Positions 54,022 to 63,079 of a stretch of DNA of 64,000 nt are shown here, one piece after another. The notes beneath the pieces were generated by a model, which saw nothing but the letters and a program-made list of their open reading frames with translations, was not told the origin of the DNA and ran no database searches. Both the position numbers and the translations under genes were made by a program. The stretch is from NCBI GenBank assembly GCA_903845215.1, contig CAIMWI010000036.1, positions 52,978 to 116,977 on the forward strand. Direction: 5' to 3'. Positions within the stretch are counted from its first letter, which is position 1, and each line of letters starts with the position of its first letter. The DNA comes from an uncultured Rhodobacterales bacterium. GTDB taxonomy: Bacteria; Pseudomonadota; Alphaproteobacteria; Rhodobacterales; Rhodobacteraceae.

Positions 54022-54776
54022 GCCATAATCGCCAGACGGGCCAAGTTCAGGCCCGTCAGCACCAGCAACACCTGCGTCCAGCGCCGAAAACGCTGTTGGT
54101 CAAGCCTGTCTTGCACCCAAGTGCCTGCCATCTGCCCAAGTTGCGCCGGCAAAGTCAGCGCCACCGAAAAGGCCCCCGTTTGCAACGTGATCACGCCGGA
54201 ATGGACATGGGCGAAAAGCAAGACAAAAGCGCCAATCAAGAAGACCACGCCCTGCACGCGCACCGTCTCGCGTTTGTCTGCGCCGATAGACAGCAGGTAC
54301 ACCAGCAAAGGCGGCCCCCATATCCCCGACAGCCCGCCATATAGCCCGCCGATCGCGCCCAAAATCCACTCTGCCCGCGTGCGATGCTGCAATTTCAGGG
54401 CCAACCGCAGGCCAGCCAGTTGTGCCACCGCAAAGGCCGTAATCGGCACGCCGAGAAGCAGCAAGAACAGGTTGTGCGGAATAACATAGACAAAGCCCGA
54501 AGAGACGAGGATGAACACCACGGTGGCCACCAGCATCCGCCAATAGGTGCGCATTGTGCCCAAAGCGGGCTGCAAACCTTGGCGAAAGGCTTGGGTCAGG
54601 TTGGTCACAAAAGTGGGCAGGATCAGTCCAGCCAGCGCAAGTTCGGGCGGCAGGAAGGATGAAAACGCCGCCATCATGATCATGGGCATGGCAAAACCAA
54701 TGGCGCCTTTCACAAAGCCTGCAAAAAGCGTGATCACCATCGCAGCCGCAAAAGCCGGGGTGGAGAGGTTGGCCAT
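54018..54776 (-). CDS. TauE/SafE-family (DUF81) membrane permease
   Basis: 252 aa with about eight membrane segments. [21 protein letters not shown] near residue 20 and [21 protein letters not shown] mid-protein are the duplicated signature of the family, which includes sulfite, sulfoacetate and other organic anion exporters. The substrate is unknown. GGAG lies six bases before the ATG at 54776; the track's GTG at 54788 is less likely. It is convergent with pckA and divergent from mcd. Confidence 0.85.
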   Translation of the reverse strand: MANLSTPAFAAAMVITLFAGFVKGAIGFAMPMIMMAAFSSFLPPELALAGLILPTFVTNLTQAFRQGLQPALGTMRTYWRMLVATVVFILVSSGFVYVIPHNLFLLLLGVPITAFAVAQLAGLRLALKLQHRTRAEWILGAIGGLYGGLSGIWGPPLLVYLLSIGADKRETVRVQGVVFLIGAFVLLFAHVHSGVITLQTGAFSVALTLPAQLGQMAGTWVQDRLDQQRFRRWTQVLLVLTGLNLARLAIMA

Positions 54777-54937
54777 AAAGAACTCCACACACGGGTTTTA
54801 ACGCGGGATGGTGGCAAAGGTAAGCGTCGCCTCATTGGGTTATATTGCTGCGCCTTGAGGCTATTTTGCAAAATATTATTGCGCTGCAACTGCAAACGCG
54901 CTAGGTGAGCTGGAAATGTAGAATCCCCGAGGGTGCC

Positions 54938-56602
54938 ATGTCTCACGATGGTCAAGATCTGTCTGTAACGCCGCTTTTGTCGAACTTGATCGCCGTGACC
55001 GGCCCGGCCTTGGCCGAGGCGCAGGCCCATTTGGCCGTGGCCCGTCAGGCCTTGGCCGCGCGGGTGACAGTGGCGGGCAAAGTCTCGTCATCGGCAATGG
55101 ATCAGCACCAATATGCAGCGCATGGGCTGGCATGGCTTGCAACCTATGTGGAATCGTTGACCCAACTGCGCCAATGGGCGCAATCGCTGTCCGACCAAGG
55201 CAAGCTGACGGATATGGAAGGCCTGATCCTGCAGCTGGGCTTTGGCGAATACCTTGCCCAAATTTCAGGCGGCATCGCCATGAGCCAGAACGAAGTGGCC
55301 CGCGCCGCCGACCTGGGGATTGCCCCTTACCTGCCAGGCCCCGAAGCCCAAGCCCTGATCGCCGCCGCAGGCGACGGCGCCAAGATGCGGCTTGTGGCTT
55401 TGATGCGGGCGCAAAACGGGGTGTCGACCTTTGGCGCCTCGGGCTTGGATGACGAGCTTGAGATGATCCGCGATCAGTTCCGCCGCTTTGCGGATGAAGA
55501 GGTGGCCCCCTTTGCCCATGGCTGGCATCTGAAAGATGAGCTGATCCCGCTGGAAATCATCACCAAACTTGCCGAAATGGGTGTGTTTGGCCTGACCATT
55601 CCCGAAGAACACGGCGGCTTTGGCTTGCCAAAATCTGCGATGGTCGTGGTGTCGGAAGAACTGTCGCGCGGCTATATCGGCGTGGGGTCTTTGGGCACGC
55701 GCAGCGAAATTGCGGCAGAGTTGATCCTGTGCGGGGGGACAGATGCGCAAAAGGCCTATTGGCTGCCCAAACTGGCCAGCGCCGAGATTTTGCCGACGGC
55801 GGTGTTCACCGAACCGAATACCGGTTCCGACCTTGGCGCTTTGCGCACCCGCGCGGTGCAAGAGGGCGACGATTGGCGGGTGACGGGCAACAAGACATGG
55901 ATCACCCACGCCTCGCGCGCGCATGTGATGATGCTGATGGCGCGCACCGATCCCGACACCAAGGATTACCGCGGCCTAAGTATGTTTCTGGCCGAAAAGA
56001 CCCCCGGCACGGACGAGCACCCCTTCCCCACCCCGGGCATGACCGGCGGCGAGATTGAAGTTTTGGGCTACCGTGGCATGAAAGAATATGAACTCGCCTT
56101 TGACGGCTTTGCCGTGAAGGGGGAAAACCTTTTGGGCGGGGTGACGGGGCAGGGTTTCAAGCAGTTGATGCAAACCTTTGAATCAGCGCGCATCCAAACC
56201 GCCGCGCGCGCTGTTGGCGTGGCGCAGGCCGCGATGGAAACCGCGATGCGCTATGCCAGCGACCGCATTGCTTTTGGCAAACCCTTGATCGACTTCCCGC
56301 GCGTGGCGGCGAAGCTCGCGATGATGGCGGTGGAAATTGCCATTGCACGCCAGATCACCTATTTCGCGGCGCGGCAAAAAGATTTGGGCAAGCGTTGTGA
56401 CCTTGAAGCCGGGATGTCAAAGCTATTGGCTGCACGGGTGGCGTGGTCTGCGGCGGATAACGGGGTGCAGATCCACGGCGGCAACGGCTTTGCGCTGGAA
56501 TATGTCGCCAGCCGCTTGCTGTGTGATGCGCGGATCCTGTCGATCTTTGAAGGGGCCGCCGAAATTCAGGCCCATGTGATCGCCCGCCGCCTGTTGGATT
56601 AA
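54938..56602 (+). CDS. mcd: (2S)-methylsuccinyl-CoA dehydrogenase
   Basis: 554 aa, longer than usual acyl-CoA dehydrogenases (~380 aa) because of an N-terminal helical extension of ~165 residues, the mark of the Mcd group of the ethylmalonyl-CoA pathway. It oxidises methylsuccinyl-CoA to mesaconyl-CoA. The FAD and catalytic regions are present (TAVFTEPNTGSDLGALRTRA, TGNKTWITHASRAHVMMLMART, QIHGGNGFALEYVASRLLCDARI). GAGGG precedes the ATG at 54938. With sga, mcl and mtkAB it suggests glyoxylate regeneration through the ethylmalonyl-CoA pathway. Confidence 0.88.
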   Translation: MSHDGQDLSVTPLLSNLIAVTGPALAEAQAHLAVARQALAARVTVAGKVSSSAMDQHQYAAHGLAWLATYVESLTQLRQWAQSLSDQGKLTDMEGLILQLGFGEYLAQISGGIAMSQNEVARAADLGIAPYLPGPEAQALIAAAGDGAKMRLVALMRAQNGVSTFGASGLDDELEMIRDQFRRFADEEVAPFAHGWHLKDELIPLEIITKLAEMGVFGLTIPEEHGGFGLPKSAMVVVSEELSRGYIGVGSLGTRSEIAAELILCGGTDAQKAYWLPKLASAEILPTAVFTEPNTGSDLGALRTRAVQEGDDWRVTGNKTWITHASRAHVMMLMARTDPDTKDYRGLSMFLAEKTPGTDEHPFPTPGMTGGEIEVLGYRGMKEYELAFDGFAVKGENLLGGVTGQGFKQLMQTFESARIQTAARAVGVAQAAMETAMRYASDRIAFGKPLIDFPRVAAKLAMMAVEIAIARQITYFAARQKDLGKRCDLEAGMSKLLAARVAWSAADNGVQIHGGNGFALEYVASRLLCDARILSIFEGAAEIQAHVIARRLLD

Positions 56603-56652
56603 CTCCGCTGTTGCCCTATCTAGGCCCCGACAGGCTTTAAACAGAGGGCATT

Positions 56653-57669
56653 ATGAGCGAACAAAAGATTGCACTGATCACCGGCGTATCTGGCTTTATC
56701 GCCAAACACGTTACTTTGCGGTTCTTGCAAGCCGGATGGGCAGTGCGCGGCACCCTGCGCAGCCTTGATCGGGCCGAAGAGGTGCGTCAGGCCCTATCCC
56801 CGCATCTGACCAAGGCAGCTTTGGCCAACCTTAGCTTTGCCAAAGCCGACCTGACCCATGACGATGGCTGGGCCGAGGCGGCACGGGGCGCTGATGTGCT
56901 GGTGCACATGGCCTCGCCCTTTCCCATGGCGCAGCCCAAAGACCCTGCCGACCTGATCAACCCCGCCGTCCAAGGCACCCTGCGCGCCCTGCGTTTTGCC
57001 TATGCGGCGGGGATCAGGCGGGCAGTTTTGACCTCGTCTATCGTGGCGGTCTATGACGAAGGCAAAAGCAGCATTCAAGACGAGTCTGATTGGTGCGACC
57101 TGAACGCCCCTGGAACCACGGCCTATGCCAAATCCAAAACCTTGGCTGAGCGGGCGGCGTGGGATTTCGTGACATCCGCGCCTGATCTGGCGCTGACCTG
57201 CATAAACCCCGGGCTGGTTTTGGGGCAACCGCTGGATCGGCATGTCGGCACCTCGCTGAACCTTGTTAAACGGTTGCTGGGCGGGCGCGACCCGATGGTG
57301 CCGATGCTTGGGTTTGAATGTGTTGATGTGCGCGACGTGGCCGAAATGCACCTGCGTGCGGCGGAACGGCCGGAAACGGCGGGCAAGCGGTATCTGGCGG
57401 CGGCAGGCAGCATGACGATGCCCCAGATGGCAGGGCTGTTGAAAGCCGCCCACCCCAAGCGCCGCATCGCAACCAAGGTCGCGCCGATGATCGTGCTGCG
57501 CCTGCTGGCGCTGTTTGATCCAGCGGTCAAGGGCGTGTTGCCATTGGTGGGCCGTATCCCGCAGATGTCAAACGCCCGCGCAAAGGCGGACATGGGGATG
57601 CAGTTTACCTCCCCCGTCGATGCCCTGACGGCCAGTGCCGATTGGCTTTTGGCGCAAGGCGAGGTTTAG
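56653..57669 (+). CDS. NAD(P)-dependent epimerase/dihydroflavonol reductase-like protein
   Basis: 338 aa extended SDR. The cofactor motif ITGVSGFIAKHVTLRF is near residue 8, DVLVHMASPF marks the middle and YAKSKTLAERAAWDF contains the catalytic Tyr-Lys. Family members include dihydroflavonol-4-reductase-like, cinnamyl and aldehyde reductases. The actual substrate is unknown. AGAGGG precedes the ATG. It is downstream of mcd on the same strand with a 50-base gap and convergent with the FAD oxidoreductase gene, with four bases of overlap. Confidence 0.82.
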   Translation: MSEQKIALITGVSGFIAKHVTLRFLQAGWAVRGTLRSLDRAEEVRQALSPHLTKAALANLSFAKADLTHDDGWAEAARGADVLVHMASPFPMAQPKDPADLINPAVQGTLRALRFAYAAGIRRAVLTSSIVAVYDEGKSSIQDESDWCDLNAPGTTAYAKSKTLAERAAWDFVTSAPDLALTCINPGLVLGQPLDRHVGTSLNLVKRLLGGRDPMVPMLGFECVDVRDVAEMHLRAAERPETAGKRYLAAAGSMTMPQMAGLLKAAHPKRRIATKVAPMIVLRLLALFDPAVKGVLPLVGRIPQMSNARAKADMGMQFTSPVDALTASADWLLAQGEV

Positions 57670-58694
57670 GGGCGAAAGGTGTCGGGGATCGTATCTTTCC
57701 CCTCTAGCACCAGATCACAGATCAGGCGGGCGGTTTCGATCGCCGTGCCAAAGCCGATCTTGAAGCCGCCGTTGACCACAAAATGCCCCGCCCGCTTGGG
57801 CCAAGCGCCGATCAACGGGCCACGGCTGGCAGCGCGGGGCCGCAGTCCGGCCCAGCGGGCGATTTCGGGGGCATCGCGCAGCACGGGCAGGGCTGCGCGG
57901 GCGCGGGCGATCAGGGTGTCGCATTGGGCATCGGTCGCCAGATCGACCCATTGGTTTTCGGTGGTAGAGCCTATGGCGATGGTGCCATCGGCATGGGGCA
58001 CGATGTGCAGCCCGTCGATGAACAGTTGCGGGCGGGTTTCGTAACCCGACACACGCAGTAAAACCGCCTGCCCCTTGACCCCGCGCCCGACGGCTTGGCC
58101 AAGGTCTTGGCTTAAGGCCGCAAGCCCTTCGGCCCCGGTGGCCCAGATGACAGCGCCGTCATCGGGGGCGTCGCCCAACACAATCTGCGCCCCTTTCGCC
58201 CGCAGCGCTGCTGCCAGCGACGCAAGGGCCAGTTTGGGGTTGATGCGGGCGGAAAGCGTGTCGTGGATCATCAGCCCCGATGGCGTTACGGGTTCCCAAT
58301 CATGCCCCGTGGCCGCAACAACCTGCCACACCGCTTGCCCCTGCCAAAGCTGCGCCGCCCCTTCGGCGCGGGTTTGGGCGAGGGTGACGGCTTGGGCATC
58401 CTCCAAAGGCTGCAAGCGGCCGATCCGCCCATAGCCACTGGGCAGGGCCGAAACCGCTTCAACCCCCGCCCACCACGCGGAAGCGCGCAAAAGGCTTTGC
58501 AGTTGAAAGGCCTTCACAGGGTTCCAACCCTCGGGCGTGTGCGGTGTCAGCGCGCCCACAAGCCCGCCGCTGGCCCCTGCGCCGATGTGGCGGCTTTCCA
58601 CCACGCGCACCTTTGCGCCGCGTAAGACCGCCTCCCATGCCACCGAAAGGCCAAAGATCCCGCCGCCGCGAATGGTCAGATCCACCCTTGTCAT
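57666..58694 (-). CDS. FAD-dependent oxidoreductase resembling the MnmC oxidase domain
   Basis: 342 aa. The dinucleotide motif RGGGIFGLSVAWEAVLRGAKVRVVE is at the N-terminus and RHIGAGASGGLVGALTPHTPEGWN follows, the GASG--GAL-P pattern of the D-amino-acid oxidase/MnmC(o) group. MnmD is encoded divergently 46 bases away, so the two halves of enterobacterial MnmC (oxidase removing carboxymethyl from cmnm5U34, then methylation) appear as separate genes. A glycine/D-amino-acid oxidase remains possible. The ATG at 58694 is chosen; 60 extra residues in the track are discarded. Confidence 0.75.
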   Translation of the reverse strand: MTRVDLTIRGGGIFGLSVAWEAVLRGAKVRVVESRHIGAGASGGLVGALTPHTPEGWNPVKAFQLQSLLRASAWWAGVEAVSALPSGYGRIGRLQPLEDAQAVTLAQTRAEGAAQLWQGQAVWQVVAATGHDWEPVTPSGLMIHDTLSARINPKLALASLAAALRAKGAQIVLGDAPDDGAVIWATGAEGLAALSQDLGQAVGRGVKGQAVLLRVSGYETRPQLFIDGLHIVPHADGTIAIGSTTENQWVDLATDAQCDTLIARARAALPVLRDAPEIARWAGLRPRAASRGPLIGAWPKRAGHFVVNGGFKIGFGTAIETARLICDLVLEGKDTIPDTFRP

Positions 58695-58740
58695 TCTTGA
58701 TGCCCTTGCCCATGGTCCGCGCCAAAAGGGCATAGGGCAA

Positions 58741-59406
58741 ATGGCAGGCAGTGAACAGGCACAAGGTCTGGCGTGGTTAGAGGGCGGCGTGCCTGTATCG
58801 GTGCGCTTTGACGATCCGTATTTCTCGCTGGCGGGGGGGCTTGCAGAAACAGGGCATGTGTTCTTGGCCGGCAACGGGTTGCCGCAGCGGTTGCGGGTGG
58901 GATTTCACATTGCCGAACTGGGGTTTGGGACGGGGTTGAACCTGCTGGCCACCCATCTTTTGGCCCCAGATCTGCCGCTGCGCTATACCTCGTTTGAGGC
59001 CTATCCCATCACCGCCGACGAGATGGCCCGCGCCCATGCCGCCTTTCCCCAAGCGCAAGCGGTGGCAGGGCCGCTGGTGGCGGCTTGGGCCAAGGGACAG
59101 CGGCAGTTTCGCTTGGGCGCGATTGAGGTCTGTGTGATCGAAGGCGACGCCCGCACCGCCCTGCCCGCGTGGGACGGCTTTGCCGATGCGTGGTATCTGG
59201 ACGGCTTTTCTCCAGCCAAGAACCCCGAGCTTTGGGGGGAGGATTTGCTGAATCACGTTGCCCGTCACACCGCCAAGGGCGGCACCTTTGCCACCTACAC
59301 CGCCGCTGGCCATGTGCGGCGGGCCTTGCAAGCGGCGGGCTTTGTCGTCACACGCCAGCCAGGATTTTCCCGCAAGCGCCATATGACCACAGGACAATTG
59401 CCATGA
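58741..59406 (+). CDS. mnmD: tRNA (5-methylaminomethyl-2-thiouridine)-methyltransferase MnmD
   Basis: 221 aa. The SAM-binding motif is HIAELGFGTGLNLLATHL near residue 60, and DAWYLDGFSPAKNPELWGEDLL is the family signature. It methylates nm5s2U34 of tRNAs to mnm5s2U. It has only the methyltransferase half of MnmC; the FAD half is the divergent neighbour. The ATG at 58741 is preceded by a weak AGGGC; the track ORF extends into the antisense of that neighbour and is not native. It overlaps the first DMT transporter (ATGA). Confidence 0.88.
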   Translation: MAGSEQAQGLAWLEGGVPVSVRFDDPYFSLAGGLAETGHVFLAGNGLPQRLRVGFHIAELGFGTGLNLLATHLLAPDLPLRYTSFEAYPITADEMARAHAAFPQAQAVAGPLVAAWAKGQRQFRLGAIEVCVIEGDARTALPAWDGFADAWYLDGFSPAKNPELWGEDLLNHVARHTAKGGTFATYTAAGHVRRALQAAGFVVTRQPGFSRKRHMTTGQLP

Positions 59407-60269
59407 CCCGCGCACCCACCTTGGGCATCTGGCTGATGATCGCCGCCGTGTTTTCGTTCGCCGTGCAAGATGGCTTTTCGCGCTATCTGGCCGAGACATA
59501 CAACACCCAGATGGTGGTGATGGTGCGCTATTGGGTCTTTGCGGCCTTTGTCATCGTGCTGGCCTTTCGCCGCCCCGAGGGGTTGGCCGCGATTAAGTCG
59601 ACCAAACTGCACTGGCACGTCCTGCGCGCCGTGCTGCTGGTGGCCGAGATTTGCGTGATGGTCTATGCCTATACGCTGATCGGGCTAATCCAAAGCCTTG
59701 CGATCTTTACCATTTGCCCGCTGTTCGTGGTGGCCATGTCTGGCCCCGTCTTGGGCGAAAAGATGAGCGTAAAGCGCTGGTTGGCGGTGGCAATCGGCTG
59801 TGTCGGGGTGCTGGTGATCTTGCGACCGGGGGCGGGGGTGTTCACATGGGCGGCGCTGTTGCCTGTGGCCTCGGCCTTTATGTTTGCGCTGTATTCGGTG
59901 CTGACACGGCTGACCACGCGCGGCGAGCCGTTCTTTGCCGCGTTCTTCTGGCCGCCCGTCATTGGCTTTGTGCTGTCAACACTCATCGGCCTGCCGCATT
60001 GGCAAAGTGTGGCGCCGTTTGATTGGGTCTATCTGATGGCCTATGCGGTGGTTTGCGTCATTTCAAACTGGCTGTTGCAAAAGACGTATGAGGTGGCAGA
60101 AGCCTCGGTCGTGCAGCCCTTTGCCTATTTCCAGATTGTCTTTGTCACCGTGATTGGCATCGTGATCTACGGCGAGGTGTTGCGGCCAGAAGTCGCGATT
60201 GGCGCTACGATTGTTGTGCTGGCGGGGCTTTACGCGCTGACCCAAGCGCGCAAAGGCGCATCCGCATGA
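59403..60269 (+). CDS. EamA-family (DMT) transporter
   Basis: 288 aa with ten predicted membrane segments in two EamA repeats (MTRAPTLGIWLMIAAVFSF at the start; PFAYFQIVFVTVIGIVIYGE in the second). The family exports metabolites such as amino acids; the substrate is unknown. It overlaps the mnmD stop by four bases and the next gene by four. It and the following gene are paralogues with aligned layouts, including LGEK motifs after the fourth helix, so they may form a heterodimer or be a simple duplication. Confidence 0.87.
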   Translation: MTRAPTLGIWLMIAAVFSFAVQDGFSRYLAETYNTQMVVMVRYWVFAAFVIVLAFRRPEGLAAIKSTKLHWHVLRAVLLVAEICVMVYAYTLIGLIQSLAIFTICPLFVVAMSGPVLGEKMSVKRWLAVAIGCVGVLVILRPGAGVFTWAALLPVASAFMFALYSVLTRLTTRGEPFFAAFFWPPVIGFVLSTLIGLPHWQSVAPFDWVYLMAYAVVCVISNWLLQKTYEVAEASVVQPFAYFQIVFVTVIGIVIYGEVLRPEVAIGATIVVLAGLYALTQARKGASA

Positions 60270-61138
60270 CCGAGCAGAACACGCAGCGCGGCATTTGGAT
60301 GATGGTGCTGACGACGCTGATCTTTTCGGCGCAAGACGGGGTGACGCGGCATTTGACCATGCAGTACCCCGTGCAAATGGTGGTCATGCTGCGCTTTTGG
60401 TTCTTTGCGCTGTTTGTCATTTGGCTGTCAGCGCGCCAAGCGGGCGGATTGCGCGCCGCCGTGCGCACGCGCCAAGCGCCCTTACATATTGCGCGCGGCC
60501 TGATGCTGGTCGGGCAGATTTGCATGACGGGTCTGGCCTTTGCCCACAACGGCCTGATCGAGACGCATTCGCTGTTGACCAGCTACCCCTTGATGGTCGC
60601 CGCCCTGTCTGGCCCTTTCTTGGGCGAAAAGGTCGGCTGGCGGCGGTGGACGGCGATCTTGTTGGGCTTTAGCGGCATTTTGGTGATGCTGCGACCGGGG
60701 CTTTCGGTGTTTTCGATCTGGTCGGTACTGCCACTGCTGGCGGCGTTGATATTTGCCGTCTACTCGCTGCTGACACGCTATGCCGCGCGGCAAGATAAGG
60801 CGCAGGTCAGTTTCTTTTGGACGGGCGTGGTGGGGGCTGTGGGCATGTCGTTCTTTGGCCTGCCTGTCTGGACCATGATGGCGCCGATGGATTGGGGCTG
60901 GATGCTGGTGTTGTGCTGCACCTCTTGCGCGGGGCATTACTGCCTGATCCGCGCCTATGATCTGGCCGAAGCCAGTGCGGTGCAGCCCTTTGCCTATTTG
61001 CAACTGGTGTTTATCGGGCTTTTGGGGATTTTTCTGTTTCACGAAACGCTGCGGGTCAGTGTGATCTTCGGGTCAGCCATTGTGATTGCGGCGGGGTTGT
61101 TCACGCTGTGGCGGCAAAGGGTGACGGGGCGGGGATGA
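60266..61138 (+). CDS. EamA-family (DMT) transporter, tandem paralogue
   Basis: 290 aa. It starts MTEQNTQRGIWMMVLTTLIFSAQDGVTRHL, aligning with the preceding transporter (IAAVFSFAVQDGFSRYL), and shares FLGEKVGWRRW and ASAVQPFAYLQLVF. Ten membrane segments are expected. Divergence in the loops suggests an old duplication rather than a recent one. It overlaps the upstream gene by ATGA. The Irr-type box and mbfA follow. Confidence 0.87.
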   Translation: MTEQNTQRGIWMMVLTTLIFSAQDGVTRHLTMQYPVQMVVMLRFWFFALFVIWLSARQAGGLRAAVRTRQAPLHIARGLMLVGQICMTGLAFAHNGLIETHSLLTSYPLMVAALSGPFLGEKVGWRRWTAILLGFSGILVMLRPGLSVFSIWSVLPLLAALIFAVYSLLTRYAARQDKAQVSFFWTGVVGAVGMSFFGLPVWTMMAPMDWGWMLVLCCTSCAGHYCLIRAYDLAEASAVQPFAYLQLVFIGLLGIFLFHETLRVSVIFGSAIVIAAGLFTLWRQRVTGRG

Positions 61139-61184
61139 AAGGGCGCGGGGGTGATGGGGTTTCCTTTTGCCGGCAATTGACCAT

Positions 61185-61201
61185 ATTAGAACCATTCCAA
61201 T
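61185..61201. promoter_or_regulatory. Candidate Irr/ICE box ATTAGAA-CCA-TTCCAAT
   Basis: An inverted repeat with one mismatch lies 13 bases before the mbfA ATG. It matches the TTAGAA-N3-TTCTAA-type iron control element bound by Irr in alphaproteobacteria. Irr represses mbfA in other members, so this placement over the promoter or start is expected. Confidence 0.7.
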
Positions 61202-61214
61202 TTAGGGGCGCACC

Positions 61215-62192
61215 ATGATCTCTAGCTTCACCCAACGCCGCCGCTTTTCTGACCTTTCAGAACAAGATGTTCTGGCCCTTGCCATATCGTCTGAAGAAGA
61301 CGACGCGCGGATTTATCGCACCTATGGCCAGATGCTGCGGGCTGATTACCCCGCCTCGGCCCAAGTCTTCGACGCCATGGCCGTGGAAGAAGATGGCCAC
61401 CGCCAATTGCTGATCGACATGCACCGCAAACGCTTTGGCGAGGTGATACCGCTGATCCGGCGCGAACATGTGGCGGGTTTTCACGCGCGCCGCCCGATCT
61501 GGCTGACCAAAAACCTGTCGCTGGACACGATTCGCGGCGAAGCCTCGGGGATGGAGGCGCAGGCGGCCAAGTTCTACACGCTTGCGGCGGGGCGCACGTC
61601 AGATGCGGCCACCCGCAAACTGCTGGGCGATCTGGCGGCGGCAGAGGCGGGGCATGAAAAATCCGCCGTCGGGTTAGAGGCGCAGCTTTTGTCGGGCGAT
61701 GCACGCGCGCAAGAAGACGCAGGCGCGCGGCGGCAGTTTATACTAACTTGGGTGCAGCCGGGGCTTGCGGGGTTGATGGATGGGTCAGTATCCACCCTGG
61801 CGCCGATTTTCGCCACGGCCTTTGCCACGCAAAACACCCACACCACGCTGCTGGTGGGGCTTGCCGCCTCGGTCGGGGCGGGTATTTCGATGGGGTTTAC
61901 CGAAGCCGCGCATGATGACGGGGTGCTGTCAGGGCGGGGCAGTCCGCTTAAGCGGGGGCTGGCTTCGGGGGTGATGACCACCTTGGGCGGGTTGGGCCAT
62001 GCGCTGCCGTATCTTTTGGCAGATTTCTGGACGGCGACGATCTTGGCGATGGCCGTCGTCTTTGTGGAACTTTGGGCGATTGCCTGGATTCAGAACCGCT
62101 ATATGGAAACGCCCTTTGTGCGCGCGGCCTTGCAGGTGGTGCTGGGCGGGGCTTTGGTCTTCGCGGCTGGCGTGTTGATCGGGGGCGGTTGA
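61215..62192 (+). CDS. mbfA: Membrane-bound ferritin MbfA (ferritin-like + VIT1/CCC1 domain)
   Basis: 325 aa. The N-terminal ferritin-like domain (~residues 15-160) has iron-ligand motifs SSEEDDARIYRTYG, VEEDGHRQLL, EASGMEAQAAKFYTLA and AAAEAGHEKSAV. The C-terminal VIT1-like membrane domain (GLMDGSVSTLAPIFATAFA onward) has about five helices. MbfA exports iron and protects against iron/peroxide stress at low pH in rhizobia. The ATG follows AGGGGCG. The Irr-type box just upstream supports iron-dependent control. Confidence 0.92.
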   Translation: MISSFTQRRRFSDLSEQDVLALAISSEEDDARIYRTYGQMLRADYPASAQVFDAMAVEEDGHRQLLIDMHRKRFGEVIPLIRREHVAGFHARRPIWLTKNLSLDTIRGEASGMEAQAAKFYTLAAGRTSDAATRKLLGDLAAAEAGHEKSAVGLEAQLLSGDARAQEDAGARRQFILTWVQPGLAGLMDGSVSTLAPIFATAFATQNTHTTLLVGLAASVGAGISMGFTEAAHDDGVLSGRGSPLKRGLASGVMTTLGGLGHALPYLLADFWTATILAMAVVFVELWAIAWIQNRYMETPFVRAALQVVLGGALVFAAGVLIGGG

Positions 62193-62202
62193 CGTCTTCC
62201 AA

Positions 62203-62250
62203 GCGGGGGCCAGCCCCCGCACCCCCGGAGTATTTGGACCAAGATGAAGA
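62203..62250 (+). repeat. Recurrent intergenic element, copy C (hairpin + GAGTATTTGGACCAAGATGAAG)
   Basis: GCGGGGGC-CA-GCCCCCGC (62203-62220) is a perfect 8-bp hairpin and is followed by ACCCCCGGAGTATTTGGACCAAGATGAAGA. It fills the gap between mbfA and fghA, and its purine-rich end (GAAGAGG) may double as the fghA ribosome-binding site. Confidence 0.75.
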
Positions 62251-62257
62251 GGCGAAG

Positions 62258-63079
62258 ATGAAGATTATCTCGGAAAATCGGGCCTTTGGCGGGCGGCAAT
62301 TGGTGGTGACGCACGGGTCTGCGGCATGCGACGGCGAGATGACCTTTGGCCTATACCTGCCACCACAGGCCGAGGCGGGGCGGGTTCCGGTGTTGTGGTA
62401 TCTGTCAGGGCTGACCTGCACCCATGAAAACGCCATGGTCAAGGCCGGCGCGCAGGCTTGGGCGGCACAGGCGGGGATTGCGGTGGTGTTTCCCGATACC
62501 TCGCCGCGCGGAGAGGCGGCGGATGATGCGGCCTTTGATCTGGGGCGGGGTGCGGGGTTTTATGTGGATGCAACCGAGGCCCCTTGGGCGGCGCATTTTC
62601 AGATGTGGACTTATGTGGCCCAAGAATTGCCTGATCTGGTGTTTGACCAATTCCCGCTGGATGCAGCGCGGCAAGCTATTACGGGCCATTCCATGGGTGG
62701 GCATGGCGCCTTGACCTTGGCGTTAAGCTATCCCGAACGGTTCCGTTCCGTCTCGGCCTTTGCGCCGATTTGCAACCCGACGCGGTCAGACTGGGGGCGC
62801 AAGCAGTTTGCGGCCTATCTGGGCGCGGAAGAAGGGCCTTGGGCGGCGCATGACGCGGTAGAGTTGATCAAGGCGCGGGGACTGACCTTGCCCTTGCTGG
62901 TCGATCAGGGCGGGGCGGACAAGTTTCTAGACCTGCTGCAACCGCAGGCGTTAGAGGCCGCCTTGGCAGGATCAGCGGGCGTGTTTCGCTGGCAAGCGGG
63001 CTATGATCACAGCTACTTTTTCGTGGCAAGTTTCATGCAAGACCACATCGCCTTTCACGCCCGCGCCCTGTTGGCATGA
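62258..63079 (+). CDS. fghA: S-formylglutathione hydrolase
   Basis: 273 aa alpha/beta hydrolase. The nucleophile is in [14 protein letters not shown] (Ser near residue 145), with acid and base in DQGGADKFL and GYDHSYFFV. The N-terminal LYLPPQAE and [14 protein letters not shown] are family signatures. It hydrolyses S-formylglutathione to formate and glutathione in glutathione-linked formaldehyde oxidation, fitting a C1-using organism. The ATG at 62258 ([14 protein letters not shown]) is the family start. It overlaps the next gene by four bases. The partner formaldehyde dehydrogenase is not in the window. Confidence 0.94.
   Translation: MKIISENRAFGGRQLVVTHGSAACDGEMTFGLYLPPQAEAGRVPVLWYLSGLTCTHENAMVKAGAQAWAAQAGIAVVFPDTSPRGEAADDAAFDLGRGAGFYVDATEAPWAAHFQMWTYVAQELPDLVFDQFPLDAARQAITGHSMGGHGALTLALSYPERFRSVSAFAPICNPTRSDWGRKQFAAYLGAEEGPWAAHDAVELIKARGLTLPLLVDQGGADKFLDLLQPQALEAALAGSAGVFRWQAGYDHSYFFVASFMQDHIAFHARALLA

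Noticed and set aside
54100-54792. 230-codon ORF on the same strand as the TauE gene
   Set aside because: Out of frame with the TauE protein, which has the family's membrane motifs; the alternative is His/Cys/Trp-rich and unlike a real protein.
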